From Herbiconiux solani NBRC 106740 (GTDB lineage: Bacteria > Actinomycetota > Actinomycetes > Actinomycetales > Microbacteriaceae), in contig NZ_BCST01000004.1 of assembly GCF_001571005.1 (NCBI RefSeq), positions 1 to 64,000 on the forward strand: a stretch of DNA of 64,000 nucleotides, given 5' to 3'. Each line of letters starts with the position of its first letter. The stretch's first letter is position 1. Shown piece after piece: positions 57,592 to 64,000 of this stretch. The notes beneath the pieces were generated by a model that worked only from the letters and a program-made list of their open reading frames with translations, ran no database searches and was not told where the DNA came from. The translations under genes and the position numbers were made by a program.

Positions 57592-57645
57592 AACCCGCCC
57601 GCCCATGACCCGACGACGGCCGGGGAAGGTTTAGGGTTGTTGGTG

Positions 57646-57699
57646 CACGTGTCCACGCGTGAACAGCAGCGCAGCAGACACCGGCACGTGCCACACGTG
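57646..57699. promoter_or_regulatory. Cluster of three CACGTG palindromes before kgd
   Basis: CACGTG at 57646-57651, 57685-57690 (within GGCACGTGCC) and 57694-57699, 27 to 80 bp before the kgd start. Possible binding sites for a regulator of the TCA-cycle gene; the regulator is unknown. Confidence 0.4.
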
Positions 57700-57725
57700 A
57701 GGCAACGGGAAGTGGGCGATAGGCT

Positions 57726-60700
57726 TTGGCTAGCCAAGTGACGGGTACGAGCACCGACGAAGGCGCATCAGGAGAATTCGGCGCGAACGAATGGCTGGTG
57801 GACGAGCTCTACGAGCAGTACCTCGCCGACAAGGATTCGGTCGACAAGTCGTGGTGGCCGGTGCTGGAGAGCTACCGCTCCCACGTGTCGGGACAGGCAG
57901 ATGCGGCTCCTGCCGCTCCGGCAGCGGCATCCGGGCCGTCCGAGGCCGCCGTGGCCGACGCAGCCACCACTGCTGCTCCTGCCGCCCCTCCTGCTTCTGC
58001 GACGCCGTCGCAGGGTGACGTGCCGCCGGCTCCGCCCACGCAGCCGGTCGCCAAGACCACGAGCCTCGAGGCCAAGCCGCAGCCCATCCCGGCCGAGGCG
58101 CCCGCCGCCCGGTCGACCGCCGAGCAGGACGCCGAGCAGGCCGAGAAGGACGTCGTGTCCCCGCTCCGCGGCATGGCCAAGTCCCTCGCCACCAACATGG
58201 ATGCGAGCCTCACGGTCCCGACGGCGACGAGCGTCCGCTCGATCCCGGCGAAGCTGCTGATCGACAACCGCATCGTGATCAACAACCACCTCCGCCGGTC
58301 GCGCGGAGGCAAGGTCTCCTTCACCCACCTGATCGGCTGGGCGCTCGTCCAGGCGCTCAAGGAGTTCCCGAGCCAGAACGTCTACTACGACGAGGTCGAC
58401 GGCAAGCCCTCTGTGGTCGCCCCGGCGCACGTCGGTCTCGGCATCGCCATCGACATCCCGAAGCCCGACGGCACCCGCGCCCTCCTGGTCCCCGGCATCA
58501 AGCGCGCCGACACGATGAGCTTCAACGAGTTCCTCGCCGCCTATGAAGATCTGGTTCGCCGTGCCCGCGCCAACAAGCTCACGGCCACCGACTTCCAGGG
58601 CACCACGATCTCGCTGACCAACCCGGGCGGCATCGGCACCGTGCACTCCGTGCCGCGCCTGATGAAGGGCCAGGGAGCCATCATCGGCGCCGGCGCCCTC
58701 GAGTACCCGGCCGAGTTCCAGGGTGCCTCGCCGAAGGTGCTCTCGAACCTCGGTATCGGCAAGGTCATCACGCTCACCAGCACCTACGACCACCGCGTCA
58801 TCCAGGGCGCCGGGTCGGGCGAGTTCCTGAAGAAGGTGCACGAGCTGCTGCTCGGCGAACGCTCCTTCTACGAGAACATCTTCGCCGAGCTCCGCATCCC
58901 CTACGAGCCGATCCACTGGGCCGCCGACATCAGCGTCGACGAGGCCAGCGCGATCGACAAGACGGCCCGCGTGCAGGAGCTGATCAACGCCTTCCGCGTC
59001 CGCGGCCACCTGATGGCCGACATCGACCCGCTCGAGTACCGCCAGCGCACCCACCCCGACCTCGACATCGCGAACCACGGGCTCACCTTCTGGGATCTCG
59101 ACCGCGAGTTCGTGACCGGGGAGTTCGGTCTCACCCGCCAGGCCTACCTCCGCGACATCCTCGGCGTCCTCCGCGACTCCTATTGCCGCAAGATCGGCAT
59201 CGAGTACATGCACATCCAGGATCCCGCGCAGCGTCGCTGGATCCAGGAGAAGGTCGAGCGCCCCTATGCCAAGCCCGGGCACGACGAGCAGATGCGCATC
59301 CTCGAGAAGCTGAACGAGGCCGAGGCCTTCGAGACCTTCCTGCAGACCAAGTACGTCGGCCAGAAGCGCTTCTCGCTCGAGGGCGGCGAGTCGACCATCG
59401 CCCTGCTGGATGCGATCATCCAGGGCGCGGCCGAGGAAGGCCTCGACGAGGTCGCCATCGGCATGGCACACCGCGGCCGCCTCAACGTGCTCACCAACAT
59501 CGCGGGCAAGACCTACGGTCAGATCTTCCGTGAGTTCGAGGGCACGCAGGATCCGCGCACCGTGCAGGGCTCGGGCGACGTGAAGTACCACCTCGGCACC
59601 GAGGGCACCTTCACCGCCTCCGACGGCAAGGAGATCCCGGTCTACCTGGCCGCGAACCCCTCGCACCTCGAGGCCGCCGACGGCGTGCTCGAGGGCATCG
59701 TCCGCGCGAAGCAGGACAGGAAGCCGATCGGCACCTTCTCGACGCTGCCCATCCTCATCCACGGTGACGCCGCCCTCGCCGGGCAGGGCGTCGTGGTCGA
59801 GACGCTGCAGATGTCGCAGTTGCGCGGCTACCGCACCGGCGGCACCATCCACGTCAACATCAACAACCAGGTCGGCTTCACGACTCCCCCGTCGGAGTCG
59901 CGCACCTCGGTGTACTCCACCGACGTGGCGAAGACCATCCAGGCGCCGATCTTCCACGTGAACGGCGACGACCCCGAGTCGGTCGTGCGGGTGGCCCAGC
60001 TGGCCTTCGACTACCGCCAGCAGTTCCACCGCGACGTCTTCATCGATTTGATCTGCTACCGCCGGCGCGGGCACAACGAGGGCGACGACCCCTCGATGAC
60101 CCAGCCGCTGATGTACAACTTGATCGAGGCCAAGCGCTCGGTCCGGAAGCTGTACACCGAGGCCCTCGTCGGCCGTGGTGACATCACCGAAGAAGAGTAC
60201 GAGGCCGCGCACCGCGACTTCCAGGACCGCCTGGAGCGCGCGTTCGCCGAGACCCACGCCGCGCAGACCTCCTCGATCCCGGTGATCACGGAGGACATGA
60301 ACGCGGTCGCCGATCTCGAGCGCCCCGAGTCGCAGCGCGACGACAGCGAGAAGACGCCGTTCGACACCGCGGTCTCGGAGAACACGATCCGCCTCGTCGG
60401 CGAAGCCTTCGACAACCCGCCCGCCGGGTTCTCGGTGCACCCGAAGTTGCAGCAGCTGCTCTCCAAGCGGCTCGAGATGAGCCGGAGCGGCAGCATCGAC
60501 TGGGCCTTCGGCGAGCTGCTCGCGCTCGGCTCCCTGCTGACCGAGGGCACCCCGGTGCGACTGGCCGGTCAGGATGCACGCCGCGGCACCTTCGTGCAGC
60601 GTCACGCCGTTCTGCACGACCGCGAGAACGGGCAGGAGTGGCTGCCGCTGGCGAACCTCTCGGACAACCAGGCGCGGTTCTGGATCTACGACTCGCTGCT

Positions 60701-61514
60701 CAGCGAGTACGCCGCGATGGGCTTCGAGTACGGCTACTCGGTCGAGCGGCCGGATGCCCTGGTGCTGTGGGAGGCGCAGTTCGGCGACTTCGCCAACGGA
60801 GCGCAGACCATCATCGACGAGTTCATCTCGTCGGCCGAGCAGAAGTGGGGCCAGCGCTCGTCGCTCGTGCTGCTGCTGCCGCACGGCTACGAGGGTCAGG
60901 GTCCCGACCACTCCTCCGCCCGGATCGAGCGGTTCCTGCAGCTCTGCGCCGAGAACAACATGACGGTCGCGCGGCCCTCCACGCCCGCGTCGTACTTCCA
61001 CCTGCTGCGCCGCCAGGCCTACGCCCGGCCGCGGAAGCCGCTGATCGTCTTCACCCCGAAGGCCATGCTGCGACTGCGCGGTGCGACCAGCTCGGTCGAG
61101 GAGCTCACCTCGGGCCGCTTCGAGCCGGTGCTGGACGACGCACGGATCACCGACAAGGGTGCGGTCACGAAGGTGCTCCTGCACGCCGGCAAGGTGCACT
61201 ACGACCTCGCGAGCGAGCTGCAGAAGAACCCGAACGACGCGATCGCGCTGGTGCGGATGGAGCAGTTCTACCCGCTGCCGCTGGAGGAGCTGAACTCGGT
61301 CGTCGAGCAGTACCCCAACGCCGAGCTGGTGTGGGTGCAGGACGAGCCGCAGAACCAGGGCGCCTGGCCGTTCATCTGCACCGAGCTGGCCTCGCGCCTG
61401 GACGGTCGCACGATCTCGGTCGTCTCCCGCCCCGCGGCGGCGTCGCCCGCCGCCGGTTCCGCGAAGCGTCACGCCACGGAGCAGAGCAACCTGATCGCTA
61501 GAGCGCTGAGCTAA
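57726..61514 (+). CDS. kgd: Multifunctional 2-oxoglutarate dehydrogenase/decarboxylase (E2-E1 fusion)
   Basis: 1262 residues. N-terminal segment ANEWLVDELYEQYLADKDSV (about 19-38), an Ala/Pro linker (about 55-140), an E2-like acyltransferase domain (about 140-370, with TYDHRVIQGAGSGEFL), then a thiamine-diphosphate E1 domain (about 400-1262, with MAHRGRLNVLTNIAGK and the transketolase-type C-terminal part). It lacks a lipoyl domain and works with the pyruvate dehydrogenase lipoyl subunit in this phylum. Start: TTG at 57726 (used), but the TAGGCT just before it (57720-57725) suggests GTG at 57738 is plausible. Confidence 0.95.
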   Translation: MASQVTGTSTDEGASGEFGANEWLVDELYEQYLADKDSVDKSWWPVLESYRSHVSGQADAAPAAPAAASGPSEAAVADAATTAAPAAPPASATPSQGDVPPAPPTQPVAKTTSLEAKPQPIPAEAPAARSTAEQDAEQAEKDVVSPLRGMAKSLATNMDASLTVPTATSVRSIPAKLLIDNRIVINNHLRRSRGGKVSFTHLIGWALVQALKEFPSQNVYYDEVDGKPSVVAPAHVGLGIAIDIPKPDGTRALLVPGIKRADTMSFNEFLAAYEDLVRRARANKLTATDFQGTTISLTNPGGIGTVHSVPRLMKGQGAIIGAGALEYPAEFQGASPKVLSNLGIGKVITLTSTYDHRVIQGAGSGEFLKKVHELLLGERSFYENIFAELRIPYEPIHWAADISVDEASAIDKTARVQELINAFRVRGHLMADIDPLEYRQRTHPDLDIANHGLTFWDLDREFVTGEFGLTRQAYLRDILGVLRDSYCRKIGIEYMHIQDPAQRRWIQEKVERPYAKPGHDEQMRILEKLNEAEAFETFLQTKYVGQKRFSLEGGESTIALLDAIIQGAAEEGLDEVAIGMAHRGRLNVLTNIAGKTYGQIFREFEGTQDPRTVQGSGDVKYHLGTEGTFTASDGKEIPVYLAANPSHLEAADGVLEGIVRAKQDRKPIGTFSTLPILIHGDAALAGQGVVVETLQMSQLRGYRTGGTIHVNINNQVGFTTPPSESRTSVYSTDVAKTIQAPIFHVNGDDPESVVRVAQLAFDYRQQFHRDVFIDLICYRRRGHNEGDDPSMTQPLMYNLIEAKRSVRKLYTEALVGRGDITEEEYEAAHRDFQDRLERAFAETHAAQTSSIPVITEDMNAVADLERPESQRDDSEKTPFDTAVSENTIRLVGEAFDNPPAGFSVHPKLQQLLSKRLEMSRSGSIDWAFGELLALGSLLTEGTPVRLAGQDARRGTFVQRHAVLHDRENGQEWLPLANLSDNQARFWIYDSLLSEYAAMGFEYGYSVERPDALVLWEAQFGDFANGAQTIIDEFISSAEQKWGQRSSLVLLLPHGYEGQGPDHSSARIERFLQLCAENNMTVARPSTPASYFHLLRRQAYARPRKPLIVFTPKAMLRLRGATSSVEELTSGRFEPVLDDARITDKGAVTKVLLHAGKVHYDLASELQKNPNDAIALVRMEQFYPLPLEELNSVVEQYPNAELVWVQDEPQNQGAWPFICTELASRLDGRTISVVSRPAAASPAAGSAKRHATEQSNLIARALS

Positions 61515-61530
61515 GCGTTCCAGACGCAAG

Positions 61531-61569
61531 AACGGCCCCGACCCGCACACGCGGGATCGGGGCCGTTCT
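61531..61569. terminator. Bidirectional terminator of kgd and rsrA
   Basis: A 17-bp stem (12 bp GAACGGCCCCGA/TCGGGGCCGTTC plus CCCGC/GCGGG with one bulge) and a 4-nt loop ACAC. It lies between convergent kgd and rsrA. There is a short U-rich end on the plus strand only. Confidence 0.88.
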
Positions 61570-61578
61570 CATCTGACG

Positions 61579-61818
61579 TCAGTTGAGCTGGACCGCACGC
61601 AGGCGTGCCAGGAGCTGGTCCCGCAGTTCGTCAGGAGCGGTCTCCTTGCAGGCGCGCTGCACGGTCTGGGTGAGCACGATGCCGATGTGGAGCTCGGACT
61701 GACAACCCTCGCAGGTCTCCAGGTGCGCGCGGATCTCCGCCGCATCCGTTCGGCAGATCTCGTTGCGGAAATACTCCTCGAGCTCGGCCCGGGCCTTGTC
61801 GCAGCCGCAGTCAGTCAT
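61579..61818 (-). CDS. rsrA: Anti-sigma factor (RsrA-type, zinc-binding)
   Basis: 79 residues. The zinc-binding ZAS motif is HLETCEGC (His, Cys, Cys in HxxxCxxC) with another Cys near the N-terminus (CGCDKA). In Streptomyces RsrA holds SigR until oxidation forms a disulfide and frees it. It overlaps the sigR stop by 4 bp (ATGA). Size is normal. Confidence 0.9.
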   Translation of the reverse strand: MTDCGCDKARAELEEYFRNEICRTDAAEIRAHLETCEGCQSELHIGIVLTQTVQRACKETAPDELRDQLLARLRAVQLN

Positions 61819-62489
61819 TTCTTGCTCCCTTTGACGTTCGTCGCGGCGGCCATACCGCGCTCGCGTGCGTAATCGGTGAGAAGGCCCCGGAGCAGTCGCC
61901 GGCCTCGATGCAGGCGACTCATGACCGTTCCGACAGGGGTCTTCATGATGTCGGCTATCTCCTGGTAGGAGAAGCCTTCGACGTCGGCCAGGTAGACGGC
62001 CAGACGGAAGTCTTCGGGGATCGACTGCAGCGCCTCTTTGACATCGCTGTCAGGCAGGTGGTCGATCGCCTCCGCCTCGGCGGAGCGGCTCGACAGCGAC
62101 GCGGTGACCGACTCGGCCGTGCCGAGCTGCCAGTCCTCCATGTCGCTCGTCGACCCCTGGTAGGGATCGCGCTGCTTCTTGCGGTACGTGTTGATGAACG
62201 TGTTCGTCAGGATCCGGTAGAGCCACGCCTTGAGGTTCGTGCCCTGCTCGAACTGCGCGAACGCCGAATAGGCCTTGACGAAGGTCTCCTGCACGAGGTC
62301 TTGGGCGTCGCTCGGGTTCCGCGTCATGCGGAGGGCGGCGCCGTAGAGCTGATCCAGGAACGGGATCGCCTGCTCCTCGAAGAGGGCGCGCGGATCGGGC
62401 GCGACAGGGTCGGGCGAGACGGGGTCGGGCGTGGGAGTGCTCATCAGCGCCCAGTCTACGACCGGCTCGGTCAGCAGTGCGGTTGCCAT
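61815..62489 (-). CDS. sigR: RNA polymerase sigma factor, SigR/SigH-like (ECF, thiol stress)
   Basis: 224 residues. ECF sigma: sigma-2 (about 62-125, [20 protein letters not shown] and [20 protein letters not shown]) and sigma-4 (about 155-215, [26 protein letters not shown] with [12 protein letters not shown]). The downstream zinc anti-sigma gene identifies it as SigR-type. ATG at 62489 is chosen as GGTGGAGC lies 7 nt before; 62444 is possible. An SigR promoter lies upstream in aroA. Confidence 0.92.
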   Translation of the reverse strand: MATALLTEPVVDWALMSTPTPDPVSPDPVAPDPRALFEEQAIPFLDQLYGAALRMTRNPSDAQDLVQETFVKAYSAFAQFEQGTNLKAWLYRILTNTFINTYRKKQRDPYQGSTSDMEDWQLGTAESVTASLSSRSAEAEAIDHLPDSDVKEALQSIPEDFRLAVYLADVEGFSYQEIADIMKTPVGTVMSRLHRGRRLLRGLLTDYARERGMAAATNVKGSKK

Positions 62490-62539
62490 CTGCGTGCTCC
62501 ACCTCCCAGTGATCCCTCGTCCATGATCCTTCGTCCGAC

Positions 62540-62545
62540 TATTCT
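62540..62545 (+). promoter_or_regulatory. -10 element of aroA (leaderless type)
   Basis: TATTCT, 8 nt before the ATG at 62554. It lies immediately beside the SigR promoter on the opposite strand, so the two cannot easily fire together. Confidence 0.45.
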
Positions 62546-62548
62546 CAT

Positions 62549-62574
62549 AACCGATGCCCGTTTCCAGATATTCC
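62549..62574 (-). promoter_or_regulatory. SigR-type promoter of sigR-rsrA (autoregulatory)
   Basis: Minus strand GGAAT (62574-62570), 18-bp spacer, GTT (62551-62549), the exact SigR/SigH consensus. It predicts a start near 62543 and a leader of about 54 nt, and lies across the aroA start codon. Confidence 0.75.
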
Positions 62575-63912
62575 ACTCCGCAGTTCAATCCTTACGGCGA
62601 CGACAGTCCGATCGTCACGGAGGAGCACTGGCCCGCGCCCCGAGCCGAGGCGCCGATCGACGCCGTCCTCACGCTGCCGGGGTCGAAGTCGCTGACCAAT
62701 CGCGAGCTCGTCCTGTCGGCTCTGGCCTCCGGTCCCTCCCTGCTCCGCGCCCCCCTGCACTCGCGCGACTCCGACCTCATGGTCGAGGCGCTGCGGTCAC
62801 TCGGCACGGTCATCACCCCGGTCACCGGCGACGGCGCCTACGGGTCCGACCTCGCGATCACGCCCGCCGACGAGCTGCTCGGCAGCACGACGATCGACTG
62901 CGGACTGGCCGGCACCGTCATGCGCTTCCTGCCCCCGGTCGCCGCGCTCGCGCTCGGCCCGACCACCTTCGACGGCGACGAGGGCGCCCGGCGGCGGCCG
63001 ATGGCCACGACCATCAGCTCGCTCCGCGAACTGGGTGTCGACATCGGCGACGACGGGCGCGCGGCGCTCCCCTTCACCGTGCACGGCAGCGGCCGTGTGG
63101 CCGGCGGGGCGCTCACGATCGACGCCTCCTCCTCGAGCCAGTTCGTCAGCGGACTCCTGCTGACCGCGGCCCGGTTCGACGACGGCCTGCAGCTCCGCCA
63201 TGAGGGCGCCCGGCTGCCGAGCCAGCCCCACATCGACATGACGGTCGCGGCGCTGAAGGCGCGCGGCGTGACCGCGAGCTCGGACGGCGACGGCCATTGG
63301 AGCGTCGCCCCGGGCCCCATCGCCGGCCGTGAGGTCGACATCGAGCCCGACCTCTCGAACGCGGCGCCGTTCCTGGCGGCCGCGCTGGTCGCCGGCGGCA
63401 GCGTCACAATCAGCGGCTGGCCGAGCGACACGACCCAGGTCGGCGCCGACCTCGCGACGATCCTGCCGCTGCTCGGCGCGACCGTGACGCAGGACGGGGA
63501 TCGCCTGACGGTCACCGGCACCGGCGTCATCCGCGGCATCTCGATCGACCTGTCGACCGGCGGCGAGCTCGCCCCCGCCATCGTCGCGCTCGCGGCGCTG
63601 GCCGAGGAGCCGAGCGAGATCATCGGCATCGGCCACATCCGGCACCACGAGACCGACCGGCTCGCCGCCCTGGCGACCGAGATCAACAACCTCGGCGGCG
63701 AGGTGACCGAGCTGCCCGACGGTCTCGCGATCACGCCGAGGCCGCTGCACGGCGGGGTCTGGTCCAGCTACGCCGACCACCGGATGGCGACGGCCGGCGC
63801 GATCATCGGCCTCGCGGTCGACGGCGTGCTGATCGACGACATCGCCACCACCTCGAAGACCCTCCCCCAGTTCCCGGAGCTGTGGAAGAGCATCCTGCCG
63901 GCGCGCGCATGA
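62554..63912 (+). CDS. aroA: 3-phosphoshikimate 1-carboxyvinyltransferase
   Basis: 452 residues. EPSP synthase: the N-terminal [20 protein letters not shown] and [18 protein letters not shown], and C-terminal [20 protein letters not shown]. It joins PEP to shikimate-3-phosphate in aromatic amino acid synthesis. An N-terminal extension of about 40 residues precedes the motif. Its stop overlaps the next ATG (ATGA). No other shikimate gene is in the window. Confidence 0.96.
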   Translation: MPVSRYSTPQFNPYGDDSPIVTEEHWPAPRAEAPIDAVLTLPGSKSLTNRELVLSALASGPSLLRAPLHSRDSDLMVEALRSLGTVITPVTGDGAYGSDLAITPADELLGSTTIDCGLAGTVMRFLPPVAALALGPTTFDGDEGARRRPMATTISSLRELGVDIGDDGRAALPFTVHGSGRVAGGALTIDASSSSQFVSGLLLTAARFDDGLQLRHEGARLPSQPHIDMTVAALKARGVTASSDGDGHWSVAPGPIAGREVDIEPDLSNAAPFLAAALVAGGSVTISGWPSDTTQVGADLATILPLLGATVTQDGDRLTVTGTGVIRGISIDLSTGGELAPAIVALAALAEEPSEIIGIGHIRHHETDRLAALATEINNLGGEVTELPDGLAITPRPLHGGVWSSYADHRMATAGAIIGLAVDGVLIDDIATTSKTLPQFPELWKSILPARA

Positions 63913-64000
63913 GCTGGTGGACCGACGGCGACGCCGACGACGAGGACGAGTTCGACGCCTTCGACGAATCGACGATCCGGGTGCGCCCGAATCCGAAGGG
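63909..64000 (+). CDS. rsgA: Probable ribosome small subunit-dependent GTPase A, N-terminal fragment
   Basis: Partial: 30 codons remain, then the window ends. [20 protein letters not shown] and VRPNPKG resemble the acidic then basic N-terminus of actinobacterial RsgA, commonly encoded after aroA in this group. The start overlaps the aroA stop (ATGA). The GTPase motifs lie beyond the edge, so the identity is inferred. Confidence 0.6.
   Translation, partial: MSWWTDGDADDEDEFDAFDESTIRVRPNPK

Noticed and set aside
57768-61550. A 1260-codon open frame on the minus strand
   Set aside because: It is the antisense shadow of kgd. The plus-strand product has clear motifs and this one has none.

Overview
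The window is a gene-dense, high-GC chromosomal segment of an actinobacterium, most likely in the Microbacteriaceae (Micrococcales). Evidence: the E2-E1 fused 2-oxoglutarate dehydrogenase (kgd/odhA), a SigR/RsrA-type sigma and zinc anti-sigma pair, a GuaB1-type IMP dehydrogenase relative, an arginine/asparagine-rich insertion in Rho, the argS-lysA-hom-thrC-thrB-rho-prfA-prmC-tsaC-wecA-atp gene order, and many genes with a -10 hexamer 5 to 8 nt before the start codon (leaderless style). It reads mostly as conserved core chromosome; no prophage, insertion sequence, CRISPR array or rRNA was seen.

Layout. 1-3420 (minus): start of infB, ylxR, nusA, proS. 3544-4879: an alkyltransferase-like gene facing yaaA. 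4950-18739 (minus): the F-type ATP synthase operon (atpB-E-F-H-A-G-D-C), preceded by atpI, wecA, tsaC, a small PLDc_N-type membrane protein, prmC, prfA and rho, ending in a clear intrinsic terminator. 18911-27078 (minus): argS, a DUF2993 protein, lysA, hom, thrC and thrB, plus a transglutaminase-like gene; together these run the aspartate-family branch to lysine, homoserine and threonine. 27143-27594: tRNA-Arg(CCG) and a 69-residue protein. 27643-30000: a secreted NlpC/P60 hydrolase and a gamma-glutamyl-GABA-hydrolase-like amidotransferase. 30196-35894 (plus): a TPM-domain membrane protein, PspA, an arginase-family protein, a flavin disulfide reductase and a HExxH mini-protein. 35946-42697: mostly minus-strand accessory metabolism and repair (a solitary SIP-like domain with an iron-box-like promoter, amidase, GNAT, ung, peptidase S51, phosphoribosyltransferase, SDR) plus an MFS transporter. 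42887-45697: metY and metX, direct sulfhydrylation of O-acetylhomoserine that uses the homoserine made by hom. 45884-49079: a three-gene sensor kinase, degenerate-kinase-like membrane protein and LuxR-type regulator cassette. 49127-57579: a thiamine-binding protein, a GT87-like enzyme, YceI, NnrD, an old yellow enzyme, two CNNM/CorC membrane proteins and guaB1. 57726-64000: kgd, rsrA/sigR, aroA and the start of a probable rsgA.

The least conventional signals are small. A textbook SigR promoter for sigR lies inside the start of divergent aroA. Tandem repeats of 17, 20-21 and 37 bp sit in intergenic spacers, two long hairpins lie between metY and metX, and the 3' end of the thiamine-binding gene has been duplicated. 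A dozen or so genes look leaderless. The kinase cassette includes a second membrane protein with no visible ATPase boxes. I did not find a clearly new multi-gene defence or metabolic system.
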